From positions 7,820,379 through 7,884,378 of the forward strand of contig NC_135551.1 of assembly GCF_964340395.1 (NCBI RefSeq): a stretch of 64,000 nucleotides of DNA. Reading direction: 5' to 3'. Below are positions 1 to 14,200 of this stretch, piece by piece. Under the pieces are notes generated by a model, which did not search any database, was not told where the DNA came from, and saw nothing but the letters and a program-made list of their open reading frames with translations. A program made the position numbers and the translations under genes. Source of the stretch: Glandiceps talaboti (taxonomy: Eukaryota > Hemichordata > Enteropneusta > Spengelidae). The stretch's first letter is position 1. Each line of letters begins with the position of its first letter.

Positions 1-486
1 TTAACTGTGAAAAAAATCGTATGTATTACTGACACAAAGCTGATTTTTATATGGTTTGACCATGTATGTTTATTGGGTGGGGGTGTGTTTTTTGCATAAT
101 TGAAAAGTGCCCCATAGCATTAAAGTATGTATGCTTGAGAAAGCCACTATAACTCCATCAACCATGTTACCAGTAAACTGTAATAACATCAGGGAACACT
201 TTTGATGGCATCAAAGACAAGTATCCACATTGCATTATACTAAGAATAGTTTACTCAAGGTTTTTTGAAATATTTTCACTCAAGTAAAAAAAAAACCCCA
301 TTAACTCAGCTTGTGCCACTTTATGTACATGTACTGTCCCATTTTTTATGGAAAAAACACATTTACATTAGCCTAGTTATAGCCAATCGATCAAAGACAA
401 AAACCCAAATTGACTGATTCTACAGAATTACATGCTAATTTACTACCATAACGGTATAATTTATGGTATCGAACCATCTCTATCTA

Positions 487-820
487 GAGATCTTGAGATT
501 TGATGCCACGGATAGCATTGGAGGAAAGAGAGACCTTGGGATTTGAAGCCACGGATAGTACTAGTCTAAGAGATCTTGAGATCATATGCCATGGATAGCA
601 CTGAACTAAAGAGAGATCTAGAGATTCAATGCCATGGATAGCACTAGACTATAAAGTGAGATCTTGAGATTCGATGCCACGGTTAGCACTAGACTAAAGA
701 GAGATCTTGAGATTTGATGCCACAGACAGTACTAGACTAGAGAGATCTTGAAATTCGATGCCATAGATAGTAGTAAAGAGAGACCTTGAGATTTGATGCC
801 AAGGATAGCGCTAGACTAAT
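487..820. repeat. Tandem array of about 42 bp, 8 units
   Basis: Units have the consensus GAGATCTTGAGATTTGATGC then CACGGATAGCACTAGACTAA, with 10-20% differences. Single or partial copies recur near 12950-13100, 18919, 21668, 29550 and 41200, often on the other strand, so the unit is also dispersed. Confidence 0.85.
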
Positions 821-2184
821 TTACTATAAACTGAACAAGACAAGTTTTATTTTGTCAAATTCTCAAATTTATTTTTCAAAAGATTTCTTCTCTGGTAAGA
901 GATATCATATAAAGTTACATATACCATCAAAATTTGACATTTGATTCTTTGAGAATACGTATCAGTAATTCCATGAAAACCAGTCTATTTCGAGTATTCA
1001 AATTACGCTGTCGTGGTCAGAGGGAAACCTGGAATGTGGTATACACATAGGCATGCAGCTTTTTATAGGGATACGAAATGTTCTGAAGTTACCACGGATT
1101 CTAGGTGAGGTTTGGAATTAAAATAGTTCCCAAAATAGTTATATAAAATATAGCTACATAAAGTAGTTCTATATTTCTATACAAGAAATATCTTTTGTTA
1201 CAGGTTTTAATATTCTAACAGAGTTCCTCGGCCATTTTTGTGATGTTCCCCACAAATATTATGACACAAGATATGAAACTATTCAAAATTGGCAAAATTT
1301 ATCAGAACGCCCCCCCCCCCCCCCCCTCCATGTGTTAATAAAACACTTCAAATGCTTTACCAGAAATCCCCCCATAACAATATAATAACAGAAACTCTCC
1401 CCTCCACATTACTATAAATACGGCAAAAATACTGCAAATGATTTGCAAAAACCCTCATCCCCTACCACCAAACTCTATATATGCTAGCAAAAAAACACTG
1501 CAATTAATCCAAATTTCATACAATATTCATATTTTTAAATATAATGTATATAGTGTCAATGCTATTAGAAGGAGGTATTTTTGATTCTTTGGGGAATAAC
1601 TCTTTTATTTCTTCAGAACTAAATTACACTGTACTGCAAATGATAAACAAAATTGCAAGCAATATTCAAATTTTTTTAATAATATATGAAATTCATATAT
1701 CAGAAGGGCTAATTTGCAATCATATCGGTAATTCCTGATTAGGAGTTTGTTTGCTTCTTTGGAGGAATAACTGGTTTACATATTTGACCTACAAGTTAAC
1801 CTGAACTACATTAAAAAAAGAAACTACTTGGGAGTTGGAATGTCAGCTATGGACCAAAGTGTCGAAGACCTGCATAGAATGACATGACACTGGACGACGC
1901 CCAACAAAAACACGACTGCAATGCCTTTGTTGTGAAATCTCCCAGTAAGACTGATGCAGTTTCTGTACTTGTATGAGCACAACTGTTACGTTTTCTATCT
2001 GAATGATTTATGCTAATGACATACTATATGTTTTTGGTATCTTTGGAATGTTATGTATCTTTTAGATGTAAGTTAGTGATATGCCTGACTAGACCAATAC
2101 ACACTATCTTAGTTTGAATACATTACCCCCTTTTAGATATTATCTATCAACACAAACACACATTACACCAAGGCTACCTGTACT

Positions 2185-3200
2185 TTAACACTGTTTTTTT
2201 TTTTAACATGGAAGTTTACTCTCTGTATAAAGTTAGTGCCTAGTTTGGATATCAACACATGGTATCCAATCATCTCTAGTCCAGTCCCTCTATCGGCTGG
2301 ATGCCATCGCGTGTTTACCTACTATAAACTTTTGACCCTGCACATTTTGGACACCCAAACTGATTTTGCCTCCTGTTTGCACTACAGCTCATACATTCAT
2401 GCTGTTTTTGGTCACCAGTTATGCTACAGGTACAAGTACAAGCTAGTGCACAAAAAGAGTCATAAAAATTATAGATTTTGGAAGTCTCGTGGTCTGTGGT
2501 CTCGGTTCTAACTAAAAAGAATGGAGGTGTAAATCATAACTATATGCATAGGGACTAGACTAGTAGTCCGTTTATGGTATCATTACCATTTTAGTTAGAG
2601 ACCACATTGACATCCACACTAAATCATCTCCAACCCTGGTAAAGAGTAGTCTAGTAGCCTGTAGTATACGGGTATCATTACCATTTACACCTCCACACTT
2701 AGTCTAGTTCCTATACGGGTATCATTATGATTTATACCTGCGCACCTACAGTCTAGTTCCTATATAGGTATATTTGAGTTTTATACCTCCACTCACAGAC
2801 CATACTGGCATCCAGACTAGAGAGAGATTCGTTAAAGGATAACACTATAGTACTCAGTACAAGGCACTACCTATATACATAAAGTATTTCAATTCCACAA
2901 ATTTTTTACACTGTACTGTTTGACAAATTATTCTTTTAACTTCATTTTTGACATTTTTTTTCACATAGAAATGTATTCTCTGTATGAAGTCAATACCACT
3001 GGCATTGCGTCACAGAAATTATTTGCACAATTCTTACTTTCTTGTTATTTTTGAAAAAACGTATTCTTTTAAATTCATTTTTGACAATATTTTTCACATA
3101 TGGAAGTTTACTTTTTGTACAAAGTCAGTACTACCAGACAATACCTCATGAAAGTTATTTGCACCAATTCTTATCGTACACTAATAAATAGGCACTTTTT
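2185..3200. repeat. Degenerate repeats of two kinds
   Basis: Between 2545 and 2830, about four units carry CTAGTTCCTATACGGGTATC then ATTACCATTTACACCTCCAC. Around them, at about 2190-2235, 2940-3030 and 3070-3180, units carry TTTTTGACA, CACATGGAAGTTTACTCT and GTATAAAGT. Confidence 0.6.
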
Positions 3201-4026
3201 GGCAAATCATGTGTGTCACTTTCTATTATGACACAATTTTTTGAATGTTTACTACAAATTAGCACTGGGCACTACATCAAACAAAATGTTCTTTTACGGT
3301 AACTTTTTGACAAGTTATTATTTCAACATTACTTTATTTTTGTGGTAATATTTTTTTAATATTTACTCTTAATTAATAGGAAGTACTAACTCACACAACT
3401 TATTTGCTGAAAGTTTTGTTTTAACATTACTTTTTGAAAAAAAAATTTTAAACTTAATTTTTGGCCTGGTATCATAGAAAAACTCAAAACTAATAATTTG
3501 ATACTAAAACTTAATTTACATTTACAGCAATTTACTTGAAAACAGAGAGTCTATATTTTTTTTTATCATGTGACTCTGTCTAGGGTGTCTACAGTATCCT
3601 TGTACTTAGTCAACAATCTACTACAATATTTGTATACTTCAATGTTTGGACACATAGTTACGTAATCTACAGTTTCTAAGCTTCACACCGGAAATAATAG
3701 TTAAAGAACTTAAATCTTTGATTTGTTTGACGATAGATAATGATTTAAATAGTTGAAAGATACAAAATTGTAAACAAACCCATCTATTGGATAGTTTGCT
3801 TTACAAGTCATATCTATGCATACAAATTAATATGTTGTTTATTTGTTTGAATTTCATACTTTATCTTTTTTCGGTCAAATTTACCAAAAGATTTTTCTGC
3901 ACCATTATCTGTAAAATCCTTCTGAAGGACAGAACAGATTGGTATGTATCATAATACTGATGATTAGAACAATGAAATCAAAAAAGACACATGGGCACAA
4001 ACAAACAAACACACTAATGCACATGT

Positions 4027-4069
4027 ACGTACATACATACATACATGCATACATACATACATACATGCA

Positions 4070-4103
<34 letters not shown>

Positions 4104-4257
4104 CATACATACATATATACATACATACATACATACATATATACATACATACATACATATATACATACATACATTTATATACATTCACACATAAGCATGT
4201 ATACACATAAAATTATGCACACATTCATGCATACACACACACACACACACACACACA

Positions 4258-4293
<36 letters not shown>
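4027..4293. repeat. ACAT and AC microsatellites
   Basis: An ACAT-unit run occupies about 4027-4175, with scattered GCAT and TATAC variants. An AC run with one AGAC interruption occupies 4232-4293. Open frames of Tyr/Met/Cys or His/Thr repeats across it are simple-repeat translations, not genes. Confidence 0.95.
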
Positions 4294-4295
<2 letters not shown>

Positions 4296-6289
4296 AAATT
4301 TTGCTTTATAAATTTATAGTGACTCCTCTATTTGAGTAGACTATGTTGTCTACCGCATTTTGGGATCTGCCTAACAACAAATTTTCTAAGTATCTGTCGT
4401 AACTTTGTATCACACTCCCCTTGTGACCAACCCAGGTCATAGCACTCAGTACCACAGCAGTGTCAACTATCTACTTATCAAATCCTTGGATTGAGTTACT
4501 AGTATACACTGAATTACACAAGGCCAATGTGTATGATAACATGCATGCATGATATACACACATCACATGACATCACTAACTATATCAACACTGTCACATG
4601 ACCACATGACATCATTGATAGATGAGACGGGACATTGCGGCGTCACTCATCACCCAATAGAAGATAAGCAACCAATTACATGAGATACTACCAACGAGAC
4701 ACTTCTCACCTACATTTCCACATAACAAACTGTTATATCACTTCCTGAACGACATAGTTGTAAATTTCACACAGTTAAAATTTATGGAATTGTAAAAAAA
4801 AAATCAGTCAAACACTAACCAAACAAAACAAAGGAATTTCAATTGCTGTGTAAAGTGCATCACACACACACACACACACATACACTCATTTATTACTATG
4901 GTATTTTGATATACTGTGGGGACAACCATTGTTATGGTCAGATCAATGCAGGTCCATAAATTTGTACACGTGAGATCACATCAAATGATAAAATACCACT
5001 AATAAATAAATCTTGTATAAAAGTTTGGAAGATATCTTTTCATTACCTGCACTAGCTGCAACTGGTACATATTTTTGAAAATGTTTTGCACAATAACTTG
5101 GTCATACCTCGTATACCCTAAATAGTAGTGCATCACCTGTGGATAAACACATTTTTTTTTGTAGCTGTATACACGATAAATCAAATCAAATTAATTTTCG
5201 GGTCCGCACCCAAAAATCAGCGCCCTCAACGGCGATCATGATTTTAACCTCTTTCTGTACTATTTAGGGATAATATCTAATTATTGGTATTTTAACCATT
5301 TCAGTGAATATATTGTGGTTGTCTGATCAAAAAAATGATACTCCAGTTACAACCAGTACAGTTTTAACATGGTGGCAAATTCAAAAACCGAGTTTTAAGT
5401 TTGGTCAACTGCACCATGTACAGATAATATTGACCACTAATTAACACATACAATGTCTTTTTCTAAGTAACTGACCAATTTTTAGTGAATTTACTTGATG
5501 AAAAAAATGTCTCAGTTGCAGTTAGTGTGTAGTTATAAACTTTGCAAAGTTAAAAGGGATATCAATTCTGGCTAATTTCTAGAATACAGAGAGCGTTGGG
5601 TCACTGAGTAATGTACAGTGAAGTTTAGTATTTAGTATTAAATATGATATGGCTGACGTTCCCAAAGTGGAACTTGCGAGGGCGTAACTCGTAAAATTAA
5701 AAAAATGAGGTTTTTTTATAGACTGGCACATCTCAGATATATGATATCCCAGAATCTTGACTATCATGTTCTCTACAGAAGGAAAAATGGATGAAGAAAC
5801 ACAATGTATGGCATCTGAGTCTCAAACCCAGAGACGATAACACTAGGGCTTAGTAATATTATGGTATCATTAGCTGTTGGATAATTTTGATAGACTTGCT
5901 TCTCCCTACATAAGATTCAAGCTATATGCTAATATGTACACTGGATGCACATAGCCCAAAGACTCGACTTGGTGTTACTATCTCAAAAACCTCATCTCGA
6001 TCCCCACAACTTCCCGGTACAAGTCTCTGGGTTTTTGGTTGCATACTATTGTAATTTCAATATCTTTTGTAAGGACAGTAAGTAGATAAAATCTATCTAA
6101 GTTCCCCTGTCATTTCACCGGGGTTCCCCACCAAAATTTCAAAGAATTCTTTTTTTCAAGATCCCATTTTAGATATTGGGTGCTAGTTTAACGTATACAG
6201 TACAGTCTGCATATCGCAATATTTGTCTGTTTCACATATAACAGTCTTCCTTTATTTCTTTTACACTTCATTAGACTATCACAGAAGTA

Positions 6290-6564
6290 GACGACTCTCT
6301 CACCAGTCCTCGGGAGCATTGCTCTTTTGTATGTACCAATATCTACCAAATAATTGTACTAGAATATCCTTGTACTGTGTGGGCCCTCATTAACTACATA
6401 CGACTAATCATTTGTTGACATGTTACTGCAACTCCGTGTTATTGCGATGCCCCGAGCCCCTAGCCCTATGTAGTCAATGAGGGCCCACAACTTACAATTA
6501 TCCAGTTGTAGATATCCATACGTACAAAACAGCCCTTTTAGCTCCAAGGACTGGAGAGTCTATT
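6290..6564. mobile_element. Foldback element with about 110-bp arms and 10-11-bp flanking direct repeats
   Basis: The left arm (from GACTCTC-CCAGTCC through TGTGGGCCCTCATTAACTAC) recurs inverted in the right half, which reads GTAGTCAATGAGGGCCCACA through GGACTGGAGAGTC. The centre is about 40 bp. CACAGAAGTA, or TCACAGAAGTA with the shared T, directly flanks both ends (6280-6289 and 6565-6574). The long arms and the duplication size resemble a Mutator-like MITE. Confidence 0.7.
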
Positions 6565-8234
6565 CACAGAAGTATTGTGTGCAACGAGTATCTTGTCTTA
6601 TAGTTCAAGCAATTTCTCAAAAAAAAAAATAAAAAAAATATTGACCCACGTACCACCCTAATTTCTGAAGTAATGTTATCACAAACACATTTAATTTTTG
6701 CCTCAGCAGACTTAACCAGTGCAGTGAGATCCACTATGGGTCAGGGAAACCATTACCACATTGTCCTGGCTAGAAAATACAACAATATCCCTGGATAAAT
6801 TTGAATTCTTTTGATATCAGAATTGATGGTAAATACCACAATTCACATTATAAAGATGGTCACCCTGGGCATTGAGACCGGTGAGTCTTAAAAGACATAC
6901 CAGAGATAAACTATGCATACAGGATTGACAAAAGGGGACACTACAATAACAATAACTTTGTTTGGTGTCTGTGATAACCGCTGAATGGTCGATATGGTAA
7001 TACTGGTATGTGCCGCAAAGAAGTCATTGGTATTTGCACAACAAGTTATTTCCACAGTCTGAGATAGTAGTAAGACAACCATCAATGAATCCTCCCACTA
7101 TTGGATGCAGCAAGGTTGACTGAACAAAGCCGGCTTAACGACCTGCAAAGTCGATCATCACAAAGTTTTTAAACAAAAAAAAAGTTGCGGTACAAGAAAG
7201 AAGAGTTGTTGAGTGGCGAGGTTGAAGGTCAAGACCAATCACATTGAATAACTAGTGATCACAAAACAAACAAGTACACATGATTTATAGAGGGTAGCGG
7301 CAAATTTAAAGAGTTGCCCAAGATGTGGCCAAGACCCTTGTCACGGACGATATAATCATGACAAACTAACAAGTTACCATTGCACGTACTCACTAAGAGT
7401 GATAGCTAGTAATAACGTCTACAATACATTACGACCCTCGTCAGTTCACCTCGTCAGTTCACCACCAAAACAAAGCCACAGATATGTGAGTGACCTCAAG
7501 TAATACATCACACATCATATACTTTGATAGCACATTGACAAATTTGCCTGCCTCACTGGGTCAGAGTTGATTTACAGGGTACTAGGTCAGTACACACTGA
7601 TGACTGACTGATTTGCTGACGACCCGGCAAGGACTCGACAAAAGTTTGGGAAAGCATGTTGTCCACGTAGAAACAAATTCAGAAATTATTACTAGAGTAC
7701 AGAAAAAGAGAAAAGAATTCTTCACATAATATACACATATAGCTAGAGTATTTGGAGAGTGAGTTAAAAAAAATCCAACTTAGCAGGTACAAGGTCCTTC
7801 CAATAAGGGGTTCTATGTCTCGTTGCAGATCTCACAAGATATGCAAATATACCTAGCAACAACAGTTGTCATACATGTGATCGTGGTCAAGCACCATGGC
7901 TATACATGTATGTGATGATGTTGAGAACAATAGTGTTGCTAAGAGTTTGACACTTTCAGCTTGACCACCCTCATGCAGTTGCTATGGATGCAATGGCTCA
8001 TGAGGGATCTCGTGAGATCTGCCACAGACGAGAAACGGTGAGGATCCCAAACTTCATTAGCTACGCATTGAAATATCATTTTTTTAAAAATGTTTTCTTA
8101 TATCATTGAGGATGGTCCTTTCAAAAGACTTCATATTATGCCAGTATTTACTAAATATTAAATTCCTTCAATTTTATTGAATAGCATGGATTCCAGGCTG
8201 CAGATCCAGGACACTCTTCGCCGTGGTCTTTAAA

Positions 8235-8450
8235 TACAGTAAACCTGGAAATTTTCGCTAAAGACTTATTTTCGCTTATTTTGCAGAAAAAACAATAACG
8301 CCTAGACTCCAAATAAGTAGTATTGACTAAAATGCCTTCTTGTACATTAAAACAAAATGTATTTAGTCTGGTAATTTGTAAAAATTAGTCTTTGGGAACT
8401 AGCTGAAGATTGTAAAAACGCAAAATTTTCTAGTTGCGAAAATACTGAAT
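8235..8450. mobile_element. MITE family A, copy 1
   Basis: A TACAGTAAACCTGGAAATTTTCGC-like start and GCGAAAATACTGAA end form short inverted termini. The interior is shared with the copies at 30533 and 40936 (for example CTAAAATGCCTTCTTGTACA and AGTCTGGTAAT). TA at both ends suggests a Tc1/mariner-type origin. Confidence 0.65.
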
Positions 8451-9174
8451 GATCTAGGTTTTATTTAAGTATCTCAAGTCTGGGACCATGCATTCTTGTT
8501 TACTACGTTTAGAAGTGATTTGGTCATCAAACTATCACATCTCACTCAATTGGTTTGAATACCTTGAGATAGTACGACCATGACAATATTCTAAATATCT
8601 GTGCACGAACACACAGGAATCCATCATCTGTTTTTATCATCATCATTCATTTAACAAATTCCAAGATGTGCCCAGTAGCAGAAACGCCCTGTATCTGAAG
8701 ACAACAGCTGCTGTACATTCCATTACAACATAACTGTGTAAGACTCACAAGACTACAATAGTAGCTGTCCTAACAATTTACATTGGTATGCTAACTATGG
8801 CTATTGTTCTATTGATCAGCTATACAATACACACAGCTGATCACAATGGTAGAGGTATGGAGGTAGGACCAACATGCTAGCCTCAATACAGAAATACCTT
8901 TCACATTTCTAAAGAGATTAACAGCTAGCTGTGATAGATTAACTAAGGTTGCAATAAATCCACAATATTTGGGGAATTCCAAAGTGTAAATGTTTTTTTT
9001 TTTTTAAAAGACTAACAAAAATGTCGACATGTCTATTTTTAACAGTATTGATCTGTTCTTTCTGGTTGGTTAACAAAACAAGAAGGGAATTTCCTGAAAG
9101 GCTGGCATTTTAAGAACAACTCTTTCAAAGTCCAAGCAAAATAAATTGTGAAATTATATAATTGTAATACTTTG

Positions 9175-9370
9175 GAATATGGTTAGTGGTAGCCAAGCAG
9201 TTAGGTTGTACACCTAACCATTAATTACCTCTACAGTCTGGGTTCGAACCCACCCAGCATTGGCTGGGTTTAATTAAAATTTAACCAGGTCCGTATGTAA
9301 GAAGGGAGATGCTCAGTTTGACCCTGCCAAACAACACAGTATCTCTCATCTAATGAGTTCTTCATACACA
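9175..9370 (+). mobile_element. tRNA-derived SINE, copy 1
   Basis: Pol III promoter boxes are visible: box A TAGCCAAGCAG (9190-9200) and box B GGTTCGAACCC (9241-9251). The body AGTTTGACCCTGCCAAACAAC matches the SINE at 26.6 kb. The spacing fits a tRNA head, but no complete cloverleaf is present, so it is not a tRNA gene. Confidence 0.7.
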
Positions 9371-9756
9371 TTCTAGTGGGTGGGGGTGGGGGTAACGAGA
9401 AGTACTTTTTTTACGGCATTTATCAAAAGATAACTGTTGCATTCTAATTAATTTTCATGTAGGATATATAAATTATAACAATCAAGTGTCTTGCACAGAA
9501 CTCAAATCAAATCTGGTATTTACGCAATAAACGAATTGATGACAGAATTGATGACACTGAATGAATGTAGACTAAAATGTCAAGGAATCCCTTATAATGC
9601 CATCAATAATACTAACAACACTAGAATATGTAGAAAAGCACTTTTTTTCTGCGAGTCATCCAGGCTAGATTTCTTCTGATGACATCATTTCTTCTGCTAT
9701 ACATGTAATTACATTAAACGATATCTCAATCAACAAATGATATTACTATTCACTCA

Positions 9757-9935
9757 TAGCTCAGAGACTTTCAGCTATCGGACACAACGTACTGGCCAAT
9801 TGACTTTACTACATAAAGTTGTTCATAGCCCCCTGAGACTGACACGACGTACTGGCATACTACATCATACATGTAGTTGTTTATAGCTCAGAGACTTGCA
9901 GCTACATTTAGCTGGCATGACGTACTGGCAAACAA
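9757..9935. repeat. Three degenerate tandem units
   Basis: Units contain CATAGCTCAGAGACT, then GACACGACGTACTGGC and CTACATAAAGTTGTT. Spacing is about 60-65 bp. Confidence 0.6.
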
Positions 9936-10839
9936 TGTTGTCGTGCCAAATAGTCAAAGCTCTGGGCTAAGTTGTATACTGAGACAGCAAACTTGTGAAG
10001 ACATTAAGGGCTAAATGTCAAAATAGGAGAAGAAAGTATTACTATATATACATCTAGTTTAGAAATTGCTGGCACCAGTAACGAGTACACTGTTTGATGG
10101 TGACGTTACATTCATCACAACCAGTAGAGACAGATTAATAAACAGACAGAGAACAGAGAAAGTTAGGATTGTTTTTATGCTGTCTACAGGTCCTGTTTGA
10201 ATCCCAAGTGGATACATAAGTACAAAAATTATGAGAAAAAAAAATTCACTTTCATGTTACAGTTCCTAGACCTTTAACATGAGAGAGATTAAAACAATAT
10301 GATTTTTGTTGATAATGTATACAACTTCTGCAATAAACGTAAAGTAGGAGTTCTTTCTGCCCCAAACGATTGGTTGTTGATCCAAAGAAATTCATCAGCT
10401 TGGTTTCACGATATACAGTATATATAATTTTATCACACGCAAGAACTGTTACCTTGTCCAAATATTTTGTCTAGACTTGATTGACTTCTTCAGAGGACTG
10501 AATGTTTTCACCAGGTGTTAATGACGTCATGTGATTATTGACCGATGCTTCGGATTGGTTGTTCTCAAACAGAACTATAAATACAACTATAGTAATTTTA
10601 TTCAAATGAGCTGTATCAAATTTAAAGGCCTATGCTTCAATCCCTGGTTCTTGCATTAATATTGTCTTATCAGTGAAGTAATAAGGATTTACAGATAGGA
10701 CCATTCTTTGTCCAGGGACCAACAATTTACTTATGTTTCGTACATCTGGAGGATGACATCTGGCTGTTTTTTAACATGTAAATTCTAATCCTTCGATCTC
10801 AACTGGGCCTTTACAACAAACTTTACTTTATAGCACAGA

Positions 10840-11215
10840 CTGGGTACATTTAAACTGTTTACAGAAATGTATGACTGACTGTGATAACTCTCATCTTATT
10901 GTACATGTGTTACTGGAGTCAGTCATGCAGCCTGTCAACAAGCTAGGACACATTTGTACATTTGATTATGCATACGTGTCCATTAACTATCAGAATATCT
11001 CCCGCTCTAACTACGGATAATTTCCACGTGTACACCAGAACATCATACACTGGGTACATTTACCCTGTTTACGGCACTAAATGACGGACTTAGACAACTC
11101 TCATCTTACTTATATACGTTTAAGAAGAGTGCAGCACTGTCAACAGTGTCCAACATCTACAACTATCAGAATATCTCTCACTCTAACTACGGATGTTATC
11201 CACGTGTACACCACC
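10840..11215. repeat. Tandem duplication of about 190 bp
   Basis: Both copies run from CTGGGTACATTTA-CTGTTTAC through AACTCTCATCTTA to CTCTAACTACGGAT and CCACGTGTACACCA. The copies begin near 10840 and 11049 and differ at many positions. Confidence 0.7.
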
Positions 11216-14200
11216 GGAATATCTCTGATACTCAAAGAGATACGATCAGTATATATTTAGCTTCCCCCTTTGAACTAAAGTATCAATCAAAGCACCAGAT
11301 TTAGTTGACAACAACACAATATTGACACAGTTTTCCAACCATCACGTACTACATAACTTGTGTGAGATAATGACTTGTTTTCAAGATCAGGGTTCTTTTT
11401 CTTCGTCTCCCCGATTCTCTTGTACACTAGCCTTGTTATGTGTAGACAAGGACACTGACAGGGGGGATTTCCTGGTAGAGTCCTTCACTGGTCACATATA
11501 AGCCATTAACACAATATCAATCACTGTATGTCATGCAATTATCTTCTGAGGTGACAGTTCAGTTCAAAGGAGGGATACGGGTGAAAGTGGCATCATATTT
11601 CATATATACCGTGTTATGATGCAACAGTTGGGTGTAACTTGAACAATATTTTCATAATTTTTATCATATTTACAACTGATGTATAAGTTGTTGTGCTCAC
11701 TGAAGCATGTATTATAATATGACCAGGGATTACTGCATAGTGACCAAACCGTCACACACCAAAAGTTCTGCATCACACACAAATTTCAACAACTTGCTCA
11801 ACAATCAAATACACGTAATTGGTCCATAACATGTAGACACTGTGAATACACACACGGTACCAACAAGTTAGTACCATGAAGTGTACAGACAGTTGTAAAT
11901 TTTAATTCCATTTTTTCAAAATTGATATCTTATTAAATGTAATTACATTATTGCACTCAATAAAGCATGGCTGATTGCCCGTATAGCAATAGTGATACCC
12001 ACCCCATAGTATCAATATCTCACTTACACCGTATTGATAATTACAATTAAGGTCAGGGCTTGAAATTAACAGTAGTTCCGTTCCCACAGACTACCAATTC
12101 TTGTCATGGGGCTACCATAATTTGTAGCTGAGGGCCCACTCAGGTTACCGCTGGTTATGCAATGATTTAAAGGATGGAAGATTTACAGACATAAAAGTAT
12201 TTTAATAATGCACATTTTTTTTCCCAATACAGGAACTGTTTTCAGTTCAGGAATATTGGACTATTGGTCACCATCGGAACCTTAGACTACCACTTTCTGA
12301 AATTAGGACTACTGAAGGTACTTGAATTGCCTCACAAAAATGCTCATTTATCCCCAAAACAGCAAAATCTCTTGGAAGTCAACGTGGTATCTTAACTGTG
12401 AGTGGAGGTGTAAATCGTAACTATACCATACAGAAACTAGACTATCAGAACACATGACCTTACGAATAACTCTAACGAATAATTCTAAAGTTTATATTTG
12501 GATCTAAAGCTTAATATAATATTCTGAATTACCAACCCAGATGAATTTTTATTTGAAGAAAATGAATTGAATGGGGAAGTTGTTTTATTTTTTGAAACAA
12601 TATAATATAGCCTGTATGTATTTAATACAAGGCCAGTGTTTGTTGACAGAGCTTGTGGCAATAAACATCCTGTGTGTTATACAGGATGTAAAATATTATA
12701 ACTTTGTATGAGGCGTCTTGAACAATATCATTAAATATTGTTTACGTGATCAAATCTCAGTTTGCGATTAATCATTTCGGTAAATGTTAGCATACCAAAA
12801 ATCCCATTTATGATGAAATATGGAAGAACACACATCAGGAAGCGATTTGTTTGAAAATCACTCTAAAGTCGCTTGGAGATTGTTATGATACTGTATAGGA
12901 ACTAGACTAGTTGAAGAGGAATCGTCACAATACTGCCATATGAAAGTTAGTCTAGTGGCTAATGCATTGGGTTTGCGGAATCTCAAGATGTCTTCATCCA
13001 ATGTTAGAGATGCCTTGATACCACATTGCCATCTAGTGCTATTCGTGGCATCGAATCTCAAGTCAAGATTTCTTTCTGTTGACGATGATTCGATACCATC
13101 GGTAGCATCATGACTATATAATGAAAAGTTTGTTTGTGGCCCTTTTGAAAGCATTTAAATCTGCACTGGAGTATGTATTATTTTTATTCGATCAGACAAC
13201 CAACAACATAGTCATTAAAAAATTGTATTTCATTTTCAAATAAATTGCATCATTGTAAACCCTAGGTTCTTTACAGTGGCGTCTGAAATGCATTGAAATG
13301 GTGTGTCTGTGGAAAATACACTCTGACTTGATAAAACGGGAAATTTTCAATCTAATATTTTCTGAAAAACTTACAATTGTACTATTGTGTTTGTCGGCCA
13401 TTTTGAAATACTATCTAATTAAAACAGAAAATTTGCATGACCGTGCCCCTTTAGGTTTTTTCTTAATTTGAAAAGAGAATGGATTGAGTGACTATTTTCT
13501 TGAAGAAATTACCAGCAAAATTTAAGACTTATTTCTGACAAACAAAAAAATATAACAACTTTTTTCACTCTCACTCATTGTGCATGACAACAACATGCGA
13601 AATCTAGCAATTAAAATCTCAGTCAAATGTAAGGACAGAGAAACATGTGTACTCTCTGTGTGTTTTATGGTATTATTTATATTGGAGGTCGTTGAACTCA
13701 TTGAGTGCAGTCAACCAGGGCATTAAGCTCCAGGCTTCAAATAACAAGTAACACTACCCCATGGCTTCAGAGAGAGGGATTCTGATTGGTCCATTAGTAA
13801 GACTATTGACCAATTAGCAGCAACCTTTCACTTTTTATGGAGAATAGTTTTATCAATGTATGATGTGGCTCACATGGTGTGGAAATGTAACGGGTTCAAA
13901 AATTGCCAAATATTGATATATTTTCTTTTTCCTTTTTGCAGAAGAACTATATTTTCCTTGAGTAATGTCCCGAGTTGCGATAACTTTTAATGGAAGTGAA
14001 ACATGACTGCAAGTGCTAAGGCTGTAAAATACATGTAGTGCAATTTAAATCTTCTGGTTTTTTTTTGTCCAGCCAATGCAGTCTGCAGATCAGGGGGGAA
14101 AACACAAATATAAATCTCCCTTCCCTACATTAATTGCACTATTTCAGTGAAGACAACTGCAGAGCCAATCATGAACAAGCAAATGACATCTGTCCCACAT

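Noticed and set aside
3905-4319. Open frames of 80-126 codons on both strands
   Set aside because: They translate the ACAT and AC microsatellites (Tyr/Met/Cys or His/Thr repeats).
9181-9255. Possible tRNA gene
   Set aside because: Box A and box B are present but no complete cloverleaf, and the downstream body matches a second SINE copy.
14041-14070. PEDL-like codons on the minus strand, as in the Spt3 histone fold
   Set aside because: The following residues do not fit Spt3 and there is no splice context; a chance four-residue match.
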